From Blautia sp. MSJ-19 (GTDB lineage Bacteria; Bacillota; Clostridia; Lachnospirales; Lachnospiraceae): 60,396 bases of DNA. Below are positions 29,011 through 37,714 of the stretch, piece by piece. Position 1 is the first letter of the stretch. Every line of letters starts with the position of its first letter. Both the position numbers and the translations under genes were made by a program. Below the pieces are notes generated by a model. That model searched no databases, was not told the DNA's origin, and was given only the letters and a program-made list of their open reading frames with translations. The stretch covers positions 1 to 60,396 of the forward strand of contig NZ_JAHLQA010000032.1 of NCBI RefSeq assembly GCF_018918125.1. Reading direction: 5' to 3'.

Positions 29011-30546
29011 TTATTCTGCCATTTTCTTCTGAACAAATTCGAATTCGTCTGTAATTTCTTTAGACGGTGCCTTGGTTGTAAGGCTTACCAGAATAATCAT
29101 AGCACAGGAAATCAGAAATGCCGGAAGCAATTCATAGAAATCCAGAAAAGCCACATTCGGACGGACAAGATATTTCCACACAAATACCATAACGCCACCA
29201 GAAATCATTCCTGCGAGAGCTCCCTGCCAATTGGTACGTTTCCAGAACAACGCAAATAACACAACTGGTCCAAATACGGCTCCAAATCCTGCCCATGCAA
29301 AAGATACAATATTAAATACAGAGCTATCCGGATTGCGGGCAATGATAACAGCAATGACAGCAATCAGCAACAAAGTAACACGATCTGTCAACATGGTTTC
29401 CTGTCTTTTTTTCTTCAGAACAGCTCCAAAAAGATCTGAAGAAACTGCTGAAGAAGCTGCAAGCAGCTGTGAATCCGCCGTAGACATTGTTGATGCCAGA
29501 ATACCTGCCAGAATTGTACCGCCAAGCAATGCCGGAAGAACACCATATGTACTCAAAAGATCCGCAATCTTAACAATAATGGTTTCAGAATTGGATCCCT
29601 GAAGCATTTCCAGTTTGCCCGCTTCTGTCATCCCAAGACCAATCACACCAATCAGTACTGCTACTGCCAGTGAAATCACAACCCATGTTGTGGCTACTTT
29701 TCTGGATAAAGAAAGTTTCTTTTCATCTTCGATTGCCATAAAACGAAGAAGGATATGCGGCATTCCAAAATATCCAAGTCCCCATGCAAGCATAGAAACA
29801 ATATTTATCACCGGATATGCTGCCTCTGTTCCTGTCACCGGATCATATGTAGTCATCATAGTTAAATAGCCTGGTAATGACTTCGCATGGTCGATGACTG
29901 CCGAAGGTCCTCCTGCTACTGAGACGCCAAAACCAAAGACAATAATCAGTGCAATTGACATAATGATACTCTGGATAAAATCCGTCGTAGATGCTGCAAG
30001 GAATCCTCCAAGAGTCGTATACGCTACAATAACCAATGCACTGATAATCATAGCCGTGAGATACTTAACTCCAAAAAGACTGGAGAACAGTTTTCCACAG
30101 GCAGCAAATCCGGAAGCTGTATACGGAATAAAGAAAATTACAATAAAAACAGCTCCAATGGACTGCAAAATATGGCGATTATCTCTGAAACGGTTGCTGA
30201 AGAATGAAGGTAATGTAATCGAGTTGCCTGCTATGTGCGTGTAAAGTCGGATTCTTTTTGCAACGATCTTCCAGTTAAGATAAGTTCCGATTGCCAGGCC
30301 GATTGCTGTCCATCCGGCATCCGCAATTCCGGACAGATACGCCAGTCCCGGAAGTCCCATTAAAAGCCAGCTGCTCATATCGGAAGCTTCTGCACTCATT
30401 GCCGTAACCAATGGACCAAGCTTTCTGCCACCCAGATAAAAATCGGAGGTGTCATTATTTTTCTTGGAACAGAGATATCCGACATAGAGCATTGCACCAA
30501 GATAAACAATGATCGCTATCATGATGCAGATGTGTGATGTTGTCAT
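29011..30546 (-). CDS. putP: Sodium/proline symporter
   Basis: 511 residues and about 13 membrane helices, the full length of the SSS family. FYLGGRKLGPLVTAMSAEASDMSSWLLMG is diagnostic of PutP, carrying the sodium and proline site of TM2, and LAGILASTMSTADSQLL covers TM8. It imports proline with Na+ for nutrition or osmoprotection. GGGAGAGG precedes the ATG. No proline catabolic gene lies nearby. It is monocistronic and divergent from a small unknown gene. Confidence 0.95.
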   Translation of the reverse strand: MTTSHICIMIAIIVYLGAMLYVGYLCSKKNNDTSDFYLGGRKLGPLVTAMSAEASDMSSWLLMGLPGLAYLSGIADAGWTAIGLAIGTYLNWKIVAKRIRLYTHIAGNSITLPSFFSNRFRDNRHILQSIGAVFIVIFFIPYTASGFAACGKLFSSLFGVKYLTAMIISALVIVAYTTLGGFLAASTTDFIQSIIMSIALIIVFGFGVSVAGGPSAVIDHAKSLPGYLTMMTTYDPVTGTEAAYPVINIVSMLAWGLGYFGMPHILLRFMAIEDEKKLSLSRKVATTWVVISLAVAVLIGVIGLGMTEAGKLEMLQGSNSETIIVKIADLLSTYGVLPALLGGTILAGILASTMSTADSQLLAASSAVSSDLFGAVLKKKRQETMLTDRVTLLLIAVIAVIIARNPDSSVFNIVSFAWAGFGAVFGPVVLFALFWKRTNWQGALAGMISGGVMVFVWKYLVRPNVAFLDFYELLPAFLISCAMIILVSLTTKAPSKEITDEFEFVQKKMAE

Positions 30547-30859
30547 AAGTTCCTCTCCCTTCTGAATATAAATGCATATTTATACATCTGTTAATATACA
30601 TATAACCACAATTTTATTCGAAAACATGAAAAAAGTAAAGAAATTTCTCAAGGAAAAATATTCTGTTTATATAAAAAAACAAAACATACAAAAAGTGCGG
30701 AAAATGCTGTGAAAATCACATAAAATCTACTAATCCTCCTCTATTATTTGTCGAAAAATCTATGAAATTGTCAGACGAATTATGTTGACGAAAAACAGAC
30801 CGTGATTATAGAATAATGGCGAAACCTATAGTTAATTGCACAAACGGAGGAGTAGAATA
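30547..30859. other. AT-rich divergent promoter region, putP / small gene
   Basis: 313 bases with no coding potential. It holds the putP upstream region and, on the plus strand, TTGACG (30785-30790), a 16-nt spacer and TATAGA (30807-30812) in front of the 106-residue gene. No regulatory RNA is visible here. Confidence 0.6.
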
Positions 30860-31180
30860 TTGGAAAACAAAACTGAAATCGTAATTGCAAATTACATCGA
30901 AACAATGATGAAAGAAAGGAGACAGAGGATATTTGATTCTGATACGTATATTCAGCAGGATAACGGAGATCTGGATTATCTGGAAGAACGCTACAGCAGT
31001 CTGAATATTCCGCATGTAATGCGCAGAGTAATTGATGACTATATTGCATGCCTGGAATCAAGAAACGAGAGATATGCAGACATGTCTTATGTCGCTGGAA
31101 TGGGAGATGCAATCTCTTTACTCAAAAATATGGGAGTACTAAACAATAATCAGGAACAGTATGCCGTACATGCTGAATAA
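30860..31180 (+). CDS. Small protein of unknown function
   Basis: 106 residues. I start it at TTG 30860, eight bases after GGAGGAG; the ATG at 30836 has no ribosome site and lies before the SD. The product is a soluble, mostly helical, charged protein with an N-terminal KTEIVIANYIETMMKERR helix and a C-terminal MGDAISLLKNMGVL. I recognise no family. Its own sigma-A promoter and strong ribosome site argue it is real. A c-di-GMP riboswitch lies about 70 bases downstream on the same strand. Confidence 0.65.
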   Translation: MENKTEIVIANYIETMMKERRQRIFDSDTYIQQDNGDLDYLEERYSSLNIPHVMRRVIDDYIACLESRNERYADMSYVAGMGDAISLLKNMGVLNNNQEQYAVHAE

Positions 31181-31249
31181 TACCACAGAAATTTGAATCT
31201 GTAATGTAACAATAGTATCGTTTATGCAATAAAAGACTATATTTATTTT

Positions 31250-31326
31250 AAAAAAGGCATAGCCGGGGAAATCCGGTGGCGCAAAACTATAGGGTCTAAG
31301 CGAATGTATGACAGCCAGTTGCAGGA
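31250..31326 (+). promoter_or_regulatory. Cyclic di-GMP-I (GEMM) riboswitch
   Basis: The conserved core is clear on the plus strand: AAGGCATAG, hairpin CCGGGGAAATCCGG with a GAAA loop, GGCGCAAAACTATAGGGTCTA, and GACAGCCAGTTGCA closing P1. The layout matches clostridial GEMM-I aptamers. It is followed after 23 bases by a strong terminator. No plus-strand gene follows: lrgB is convergent. Confidence 0.88.
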
Positions 31327-31348
31327 GAGATAATATAACTCTTTTACG

Positions 31349-31398
31349 AAAAAAGTTGACGACCATCCATGGTTTCAGGATGAATCGTCAACTTTTTT
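31349..31398. terminator. Bidirectional terminator between the riboswitch and lrgB
   Basis: AAAAAAGTTGACGA (31349-31362) and TCGTCAACTTTTTT (31385-31398) with inner CATCC/GGATG pairing. It ends four bases before the lrgB stop, and it serves as the riboswitch's likely expression platform on the plus strand. Confidence 0.85.
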
Positions 31399-31401
31399 AT
31401 T

Positions 31402-32094
31402 TTACCATAAATAAGAAAAGATCGAAGCTCCGATCACGGTGCACAGACCGCATACTACGATCGCAAGGCTGCTCATTGCTCCTTCTACTTCTCCAAGCTC
31501 CATTGCTCTTGCTGTGCCTACCGCATGGGATGCTGTACCGATTGCGAGGCCTCTGGAGATCGGACTTTTAATACGGAAAAGTTTACAGATAAATTCCGCA
31601 GACATGTTTCCGAGTACACCTGTAATAATGATCACTGCAACAGAGATTGTCACATAGCCGCCAAGTTCCTCAGATACTCCCATACCGATCGCTGTCGTAA
31701 TAGACTTCGGAAGCATAGTCACATATTCTTTGTGGCTCAGACCGAATATTACAGACATTGCAAGTACCGTTCCAAGACTTGCGATCACCCCTGAGATAAC
31801 GCCCCCAAGTATCGCTCCGATATTCTTTTTCAGCAGATCGAGCTGCAGATACAAAGGAATCGCCAGGCTTACCGTCGCAGGCGTCAGAAGATAGCTCAGG
31901 TATTTTGCACTCATATTGTAACTTTCATAGTCAACATGAAATACTACCAGAAATACGATCACGATCGCAATAGAGATCAGAAGAGGATTTAACAACGCCA
32001 ACTTCCATTTACGCTGTGCTGCAAGACCAATCTCATAAGCAAGGAGACTGATCACAATTCCTATCGTTGCCGAACTTAAGATCAGATTATCCAT
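31402..32094 (-). CDS. lrgB: LrgB/CidB family membrane protein
   Basis: 230 residues with about 6-7 membrane helices and the family signatures [33 protein letters not shown] and [17 protein letters not shown]. LrgAB-type pairs affect murein hydrolase activity and cell death, and in some bacteria move pyruvate or glycolate. It starts one base after the lrgA stop. It converges with the c-di-GMP riboswitch, so readthrough RNA from that side would be antisense to it. Confidence 0.93.
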   Translation of the reverse strand: MDNLILSSATIGIVISLLAYEIGLAAQRKWKLALLNPLLISIAIVIVFLVVFHVDYESYNMSAKYLSYLLTPATVSLAIPLYLQLDLLKKNIGAILGGVISGVIASLGTVLAMSVIFGLSHKEYVTMLPKSITTAIGMGVSEELGGYVTISVAVIIITGVLGNMSAEFICKLFRIKSPISRGLAIGTASHAVGTARAMELGEVEGAMSSLAIVVCGLCTVIGASIFSYLW

Positions 32095-32095
32095 A

Positions 32096-32452
32096 TTACT
32101 TTTTCTCTCCTTTTCTTGAAATTAAGAAATCTGTCACTTTTCCTGTCACGATCATAACTACAAAAGTAGATACAACTGTGATCACAAGAAGCGGCACAAG
32201 GAAAGATTGTAACTGGCTCCAGGATGTGATCAGACCAACACCTGCAGGAATAAACATCAACGGCATGATCTCAATCAGAAATTCTCCTGTCTCTTTTACA
32301 TGCTCTACTTTTATCACTCCCAAAAGAAGAAGCACAAACATCAGAATCAGTCCATAGATACTACCCGGTATCGGAAGCGGGATAAAATATTTCATGATCT
32401 CTCCCGCACAGGTCACAGCAAGGATGATTCCAAACTGTCTCAGATACTTCAC
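32096..32452 (-). CDS. lrgA: LrgA/CidA holin-like membrane protein
   Basis: 118 residues from a GTG at 32452, which lies 8 bases after GGGAGG; the longer ATG start at 32491 has no ribosome site and adds 13 non-conserved residues. Four membrane helices. The motif GEIMKYFIPLPIPGSIYGLILMF and the central EIMPLMFIPAGVGL are typical of CidA/LrgA. It partners with LrgB at the membrane. Confidence 0.9.
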   Translation of the reverse strand: MKYLRQFGIILAVTCAGEIMKYFIPLPIPGSIYGLILMFVLLLLGVIKVEHVKETGEFLIEIMPLMFIPAGVGLITSWSQLQSFLVPLLVITVVSTFVVMIVTGKVTDFLISRKGEKK

Positions 32453-32564
32453 ACTATTCGCCTCCCGAATTAAAATCTGGTCATTGTTCATATCATTTTT
32501 ATGAACAACAAATCGTCACTTATTATAGCACACCCTTTTTTGTCTCAACAAGTCAAATAAAGTA

Positions 32565-32596
32565 CAAAAAACTGCCGTAATAATGGCAGTTTTTTA
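32565..32596 (-). terminator. Terminator after the hydCBA-lysR operon
   Basis: ACTGCC-N8-GGCAGT with A- and T-tracts on both sides (bidirectional). Confidence 0.85.
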
Positions 32597-32641
32597 TATA
32601 AAAGTTTTATTAATGTCAATTTTTGGTCTTTTTCATTTTTT

Positions 32642-33811
32642 TCAGATCAAAGATTTCTGGAAAGATTCCATTGCAAAATCATAAAATCTACGTGAACAAC
32701 CAGAAAGCTTTTCTCCTTTCAAATTTGCCATAACCAATTTCCATGAGGCATTCAGACTTTTATCGAGAAGAAACCATTCCAGATTTTCTGTACCGGAATA
32801 CAGTGTCAGATAAGACTGTGGCAAAATCGTCACACCCATCCCTGCTGCAACAAGGCGTTTGGCCGTTTCCATATTTCTGGTCGTGCAACAGATCTCCGGG
32901 ATGATTCCGGCATTTTCCAGAATCTGATCTGTCACCTGACGAAGTTTCTGTCTTTTAGCCACCATCACAAATGGAACATCCTGCAACTTTTTCAGATTTT
33001 CTGCGGATAATTGCTGTGCCTCCTTAAATGGAAGCCGATTTTTCATCATTCTCGGAATAACCAGATAAAAAGGATCTTCCGAAAAGCTTTTGAGCTGCAC
33101 CATATCTCCAGTATCATGTTCATGCATAATACAGAAATCTACTTTTTTCTCCAGAAGAAGTTTTTCCAGTTCAGAAGAATTTCCTTCACGGATGTTGACC
33201 TTCACTTTTGGATACTGTCTGGCAAATGCAGGAAGGATTGCGGGAAGCAGGCATGTTCCAAGATTCATCGGAATTCCGACCGTCACGGTCCCCTTTTTCA
33301 TCTCCATGCATTCTTCCAGTTCTTTTCTATACTGACGGTACAGTTCCTCTACCTGCTTCAGTGTTTCAATGATATGCTTTCCGTATTCCGTACTTCGCAC
33401 ACCCCTCCGGTTTCGTTCAAAAAGCGGATTTCCCAGATCTTTCTCTATCTGCCAGAGTTTCTGGCTTAAGGACGGCTGTGCCACAAACAGCTTTTCTGCC
33501 GCCGCCGAGATACGTCCCTGTTCGTTCACTTCCAGGAGATAGCGGATCTCCTGCTCTGTCCAGGAATGGAGACTGTGACACTCTTTTGTCGTTTCAAGGA
33601 CTTTCCTGGCAAAGCGGATCGTTGTCTCACCCTCCGCGGTCAGTACAAGTCCCTCTCTTGTCCGCTTAAACAGAGGAGCATCAATCTCTTCCTCCATATT
33701 TTTGACTGTCCTCGTCAGTGTAGACGAATCTTTATGCAGTACGGCTGCTGCTTTCTGAATATTTTCTTCTCTGGCTATTGTACAAAAGTATCTTAACTGA
33801 CGCTCGTTCAT
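32642..33811 (-). CDS. LysR-type regulator with two N-terminal winged-helix domains
   Basis: 389 residues, about 90 more than usual. Residues 1-75 form one LysR HTH (MNERQLRYFCTIAREENIQKAAAVL.., ending LFKRTREGLVLTAEG). Residues ~88-160 form a second, complete one (LLEVNEQGRISAAAEKLFVAQPSLSQKLWQIEKDLGNPLFERNRRGVRSTEYG). One LysR substrate domain follows (from about 175). It lies 27 bases after hydA and is the last gene of hydC-hydB-hydA-lysR, so it probably controls that operon. Two palindromes sit in the hydC promoter. Confidence 0.88.
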   Translation of the reverse strand: MNERQLRYFCTIAREENIQKAAAVLHKDSSTLTRTVKNMEEEIDAPLFKRTREGLVLTAEGETTIRFARKVLETTKECHSLHSWTEQEIRYLLEVNEQGRISAAAEKLFVAQPSLSQKLWQIEKDLGNPLFERNRRGVRSTEYGKHIIETLKQVEELYRQYRKELEECMEMKKGTVTVGIPMNLGTCLLPAILPAFARQYPKVKVNIREGNSSELEKLLLEKKVDFCIMHEHDTGDMVQLKSFSEDPFYLVIPRMMKNRLPFKEAQQLSAENLKKLQDVPFVMVAKRQKLRQVTDQILENAGIIPEICCTTRNMETAKRLVAAGMGVTILPQSYLTLYSGTENLEWFLLDKSLNASWKLVMANLKGEKLSGCSRRFYDFAMESFQKSLI

Positions 33812-33838
33812 GATGCTCCTCCTGACTGTATATTTCTT

Positions 33839-35560
33839 TTATCTGAGCAGGTCTCTTCTGCTGTGATAGGTGGTATGAAGTAATTTGTGGGATTTTTCGC
33901 TTAAAGGCTCTCCCAGATATTCTTCATATAATTTCTGTACATAAATATTTTCATGTGACTTACGGATCGGAAGTTTCTGGTCTTCCTCATAGATCGCTCT
34001 CTGGCGTTCTCTTACTTTTGCCATGGTCTTCGGTGCGTTTCCGCCGCCTCCGATGCAGCCACCCTCACACGCCATTACCTCAATAAAATGATACGGGGAT
34101 GTTCCGGCTTTGATCTGTTCCAGGATGCCTTCCACGTTCTTGAGACCGTGGACGATCGCAACGCGGATCTCCTGACCTTTGATCGTAAGGGAAGCTTCAC
34201 GAATTCCTTCAAGTCCACGTACCTGCATGAATTCCAGTTTCTCAAGAGTCTCCCCTGTGAGCACTTCGTATACCGTACGCAGTGCCGCCTCCATAACGCC
34301 GCCGGTGCTTCCGAAAATCTGTCCTGCACCGCTTCCAAGACCGAACGGTGCATCAAATTCCTGATCCTCCAGATCCTCGAAATGGATTCCTGCGGTACGG
34401 ATCATCTTGGCAAGCTCTACCACTGTGATGGAGATATCTACATCCTGGAATCCACTGTCATGGAATTCTTTTCTCCTGCATTCAAATTTCTTTGCGGTAC
34501 ATGGCATGACAGACACGCTGCAGATGTCTTTCGGATCAATCTTTTCTTTTTCTGCAAAAAAGGTCTTGATGACAGCTCCGAACATCTGCTGTGGGGATTT
34601 TGCTGTGGAAAGATGATCAAGCTGGTCATAACCATAAGTCTCGCAGTATTTGACCCATGCCGGACAGCAGGAAGTGATGAGCGGCAGAGTTCCGTGGTTC
34701 TGCATTCTGTGAAGGAACTCCGTTCCCTCCTCCATGATCGTCAGATCCGCAGTAAAATCAGAGTCGAATACTTTGTGGAAACCGATCTTTCTGAGCGCAT
34801 GGACGATCTTTCCGGTTGTTACGGTTCCCGGCTTGTAGCCAAGAGATTCTGCCAGCGTGATACGTACAGACGGTGCGATCTGAACTGTCATATATTTGCC
34901 TGCATCGATCTGCTCATAGATGCGCTCTGTATCATCGTGAACGGACAGTGCTCCGACCGGACATACCTGGATACACTGACCACAGTTGACGCAGCTTGTA
35001 TCTGCCAGAAGTTTTCCATATGGCGGAACAACTACTGTGTCAAAACCTCTGTTTTCTTTTGCCATGACCATGACACCCTGTTTCTGGGAACATGCCTCCA
35101 CGCAGCGGTTACAGAGGATACATTTGCTCATGTCACGTACGATCGACGGTGAAGAATTATCAAATCTCGCGTCACGTACCTGCATCTCATAACGGTTCGG
35201 ACGGTTCATATTCAGGTCTTTTGCGACTTTCTGAAGCTCACAGCTTCCATTTTTGGAACATACCAGACAGTCCTGCGGATGTCTTGCAAGAATCAGCTCC
35301 ATGATGTTTTTTCTTGCCTTGATAACTTTCGGGGAGGCTGTTTTTACTACCATTCCTTCTGTGACCGGTGTGCTGCAGGCTGCCGGAAGAAGTCTCTGTC
35401 CCTCAACTTCTACCACACAGATACGGCAGACAGCTTTGACTGCCTGATCCTCATGATGGCAGAGAGTCGGGATATGTACGTTCAGAAGCTTTGCCGCTTC
35501 CAGGATCGTGGTTCCTTCTTTTACTTCGATCGGTTCCCCGTCTATTGTTAAATGGATCAT
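33839..35560 (-). CDS. hydA: [FeFe]-hydrogenase catalytic subunit (NADH-linked type)
   Basis: 573 residues. From the N-terminus: a [2Fe-2S] ferredoxin domain (1-78), a His-Cys [4Fe-4S] loop (HPQDCLVCSKNGSCELQ), two [4Fe-4S] clusters (CILCNRCVEAC; CVNCGQCIQVCPVG), then the H-cluster domain with TSCCPAW, MPCTAKKFE and EVMACEGGCIGGGG. It makes or oxidises H2 in the cytoplasm and receives electrons via HydB/HydC. It starts two bases after hydB. The maturases HydEFG are not in the window. Confidence 0.96.
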   Translation of the reverse strand: MIHLTIDGEPIEVKEGTTILEAAKLLNVHIPTLCHHEDQAVKAVCRICVVEVEGQRLLPAACSTPVTEGMVVKTASPKVIKARKNIMELILARHPQDCLVCSKNGSCELQKVAKDLNMNRPNRYEMQVRDARFDNSSPSIVRDMSKCILCNRCVEACSQKQGVMVMAKENRGFDTVVVPPYGKLLADTSCVNCGQCIQVCPVGALSVHDDTERIYEQIDAGKYMTVQIAPSVRITLAESLGYKPGTVTTGKIVHALRKIGFHKVFDSDFTADLTIMEEGTEFLHRMQNHGTLPLITSCCPAWVKYCETYGYDQLDHLSTAKSPQQMFGAVIKTFFAEKEKIDPKDICSVSVMPCTAKKFECRRKEFHDSGFQDVDISITVVELAKMIRTAGIHFEDLEDQEFDAPFGLGSGAGQIFGSTGGVMEAALRTVYEVLTGETLEKLEFMQVRGLEGIREASLTIKGQEIRVAIVHGLKNVEGILEQIKAGTSPYHFIEVMACEGGCIGGGGNAPKTMAKVRERQRAIYEEDQKLPIRKSHENIYVQKLYEEYLGEPLSEKSHKLLHTTYHSRRDLLR

Positions 35561-35562
35561 CT

Positions 35563-36846
35563 TTATTCTCCTTCCTCACTGCATACCGGGCAGTAGTCTT
35601 TGTCAATGTGTCTCAGGTAACAGGAATAAAAGTTCTGGATGCTGCTCAGAACCGGAACTGCTGTCGAATGGCCCAGACCACAGAGTGCAGTCAGACGCAT
35701 CGTCTCTGCAAGATCCTGAATCGTATCAATATCCTTCACGCTTCCTTTTCCCTGAGAGATCTTTGTGATCAGCTGGTACAATCTTGTTCCTCCCTCTCTG
35801 CACGGTGTACATTTGCCGCAGGATTCGCCGCGGAAAAAATCAAGATTATTTCTTACGATATCGATGATACAGTTGCGGTCGTCCATGACAAGAATCGTTC
35901 CACATCCAAGTCTTCCGCCGGAATTGGAAACCTGATCGATGTCCAGTGTCATATCGATCTGGGAAGCATTGATGATCGCTCCGGATGCACCACCTGTCTG
36001 CACTGCCAGAAGTTCATGTCCTTCTTCCATGCCGCCGCAGACTTCGTAAATCAGGTCTTTGAGATTGATCCCCATCGGGAATTCAAAGACACCTCTTCGC
36101 TTTACGTTTCCACAGACGGTAAATAATTTTGTTCCCGGGCTGTTTTCTGTTCCCAGTGTGCGGAACCATTCCCATCCGTTCTGGAAGATCACGCTGATGT
36201 TTGCAAGTGTCTCTACATTGTTCAGCACGGTTGGCTTTCCGAACAATCCTTTGATCCCAGGGAATGGTGGACGGAATCGCGGCTCGCCTCGTTTTCCTTC
36301 GATGGATTCAAACAGGGCTGTCTCCTCACCACAGACATAAGCACCTGCGCCGGAACGAAGTTTGATGTCAAAATCAAAGCCGCTGCCCTGGATGTTTTCT
36401 CCCAGCATGTTTGCCTCACGGGAAGTCTTTAATGCTGCCTCCAGGATCGGAACCAGGTAGGAATATTCTGCTCTCAGATAAATAAATCCTACATGTGCAT
36501 TGACTGCTTTTCCTGCGATCGCCATGCCCTCAAAGATGGAACAGGGATCGGAAGAAAGAAGGATACGGTCCTTGTTTGTTCCAGGCTCTCCCTCATCTGC
36601 ATTACAGACAATGTATTTCACATCTCCCGGTGCGCCGTAGGCAAACTGCAGTTTACGGTAAGTCGGGAAACCAGCTCCTCCCCGGCCACGGAGTCCTGCA
36701 TGTTCCAGTTCCTTAATGATCTCTTCCCCATTCATGTTAAGGGCTCGTTTCAGGCCCTCATAGCCGCCTGCTGCGATATATTCTCTGGCATTTTCCGGAT
36801 CGATCTTTCCTCTGTTTCTCAAAAGAACTCTTTTTTCTTCCATCAT
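35563..36846 (-). CDS. hydB: Hydrogenase NADH-binding subunit, NuoF-like, short form
   Basis: 427 residues. NADH and FMN binding (GRGGAGFPTYRKLQ; CNADEGEPGTNKDR; AYVCGEETALFESIEG) and the [4Fe-4S] site SCGKCTPCREG plus CGLG. It lacks both the N-terminal thioredoxin-like [2Fe-2S] domain and the C-terminal two-cluster ferredoxin domain of long, bifurcating HydB proteins. It is therefore likely an NADH-dependent hydrogenase of the simpler HydABC kind; bifurcation cannot be excluded. Its ATG overlaps the hydC stop (ATGA). Confidence 0.93.
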   Translation of the reverse strand: MMEEKRVLLRNRGKIDPENAREYIAAGGYEGLKRALNMNGEEIIKELEHAGLRGRGGAGFPTYRKLQFAYGAPGDVKYIVCNADEGEPGTNKDRILLSSDPCSIFEGMAIAGKAVNAHVGFIYLRAEYSYLVPILEAALKTSREANMLGENIQGSGFDFDIKLRSGAGAYVCGEETALFESIEGKRGEPRFRPPFPGIKGLFGKPTVLNNVETLANISVIFQNGWEWFRTLGTENSPGTKLFTVCGNVKRRGVFEFPMGINLKDLIYEVCGGMEEGHELLAVQTGGASGAIINASQIDMTLDIDQVSNSGGRLGCGTILVMDDRNCIIDIVRNNLDFFRGESCGKCTPCREGGTRLYQLITKISQGKGSVKDIDTIQDLAETMRLTALCGLGHSTAVPVLSSIQNFYSCYLRHIDKDYCPVCSEEGE

Positions 36847-37349
36847 TCCACCTCATCTCTGATATAGCATCTGACTACTTCTCTTACACTCTCCGGTGTG
36901 AGATTCACATAGGTTCTGTCGTTGATCATGATCGCCGGTGACTGCTCACAGATTCCAAGACATGGACAGTACTCCAGGGTAAAGCGTTTGTCCTCTGTTG
37001 TCTCCCCCATCTTGATGTGAAGCAGGTCTTCCAGTGCCCGGACGATCTCTTTTGCGCCTTTGACGTGGCATGGTGCACTTTTGCACATGCGGATGATGTA
37101 TTTTCCTCTCGGCTTCACAGAAAGCATTGCGTAAAAAGTGATGAAACTGTAAACCTGTGTCTGCGGAATGTCCATCTCCCTTGCGATGACCGCTGCAACA
37201 GATGCAGAAAACGCTGTGACAATCTTCTGCGTCTGGATGACGACTTTCATTAGCATCTCCGGTCTCCCCTTGTATCTGGAAGCAATTTCTGCAATCTGTA
37301 CGAGCTGAGACGATGGTGTTTTGTAGCTGTAAACTTCTTCGTTACTCAT
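36843..37349 (-). CDS. hydC: Hydrogenase [2Fe-2S] subunit, NuoE-like
   Basis: 168 residues. The four cluster cysteines are in MCKSAPCHVKG (C-x4-C) and CPCLGICEQSP (C-x3-C), as in 24-kDa NuoE. It links HydB to HydA. First gene of hydCBA-lysR, with operator-like palindromes upstream. Confidence 0.94.
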   Translation of the reverse strand: MSNEEVYSYKTPSSQLVQIAEIASRYKGRPEMLMKVVIQTQKIVTAFSASVAAVIAREMDIPQTQVYSFITFYAMLSVKPRGKYIIRMCKSAPCHVKGAKEIVRALEDLLHIKMGETTEDKRFTLEYCPCLGICEQSPAIMINDRTYVNLTPESVREVVRCYIRDEVE

Positions 37350-37423
37350 ATAAAAATACCTCCCTTATCCGGCAGCCTGCCGTTTCCTGATAAGTCAAGT
37401 ATAAGAAAGGATTCCTGCATCGT

Positions 37424-37490
37424 CTAATATGTAAAACGCGGATTTTTGCATAGGTTTTATGCATCTCTTGTGATTTATTTCACATGAAAT
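37424..37490 (-). promoter_or_regulatory. hydCBA-lysR promoter with two LysR-type dyads
   Basis: Minus strand -10 TATTAG (37424-37429) with no good -35, as in activator-dependent promoters. Upstream lie TGCATA-N5-TATGCA (37447-37463, centred near -38) and ATTTCA-CA-TGAAAT (37477-37490, centred near -66). These positions fit the activation and recognition sites of a LysR regulator. Confidence 0.55.
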
Positions 37491-37547
37491 GCCAAAAAAT
37501 GATAATATCAGCGGACGCGCCACTGGCGCCTCCTCGATATGCAACGC

Positions 37548-37574
37548 AAAAAAACCGCCCGTAAAAACGAGCGG
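37548..37574 (-). terminator. Terminator of the orf53-citG-exporter operon
   Basis: Minus strand CCGCTCGT-TTTT-ACGGGCGG followed by TTTTTTT, about 140 bases past the last stop codon. Confidence 0.8.
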
Positions 37575-37587
37575 CATCTGTCAGTTT

Positions 37588-37705
37588 TTCATTACTGCTC
37601 ACTTCGCTCACAGTAACTTGGTCAAAATGCATTCCAACTCACCTTCGGTGATAGCATTTTGCCCCGTATGTCTCGGGATTTTGCCATATTCATGGCAAAA
37701 CACCT
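37588..37705. repeat. Cluster of three intergenic hairpins, REP-like
   Basis: ATTACTG-loop-CAGTAAC with loop CTCACTTCGCTCA; CAAAATGCAT-loop-ATAGCATTTTG with loop AACTCACCTTCGGTG; and TTGCCAT-ATTC-ATGGCAA. The first two tips resemble those at 12.8 and 58.05 kb. With the terminator and the hydC promoter they fill the 365-bp gap 37350-37714. Confidence 0.6.
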
Positions 37706-37714
37706 CGCGGAATA

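Noticed and set aside
37588..37705. CRISPR or tandem array
   Set aside because: Three different hairpins without a common repeat unit.
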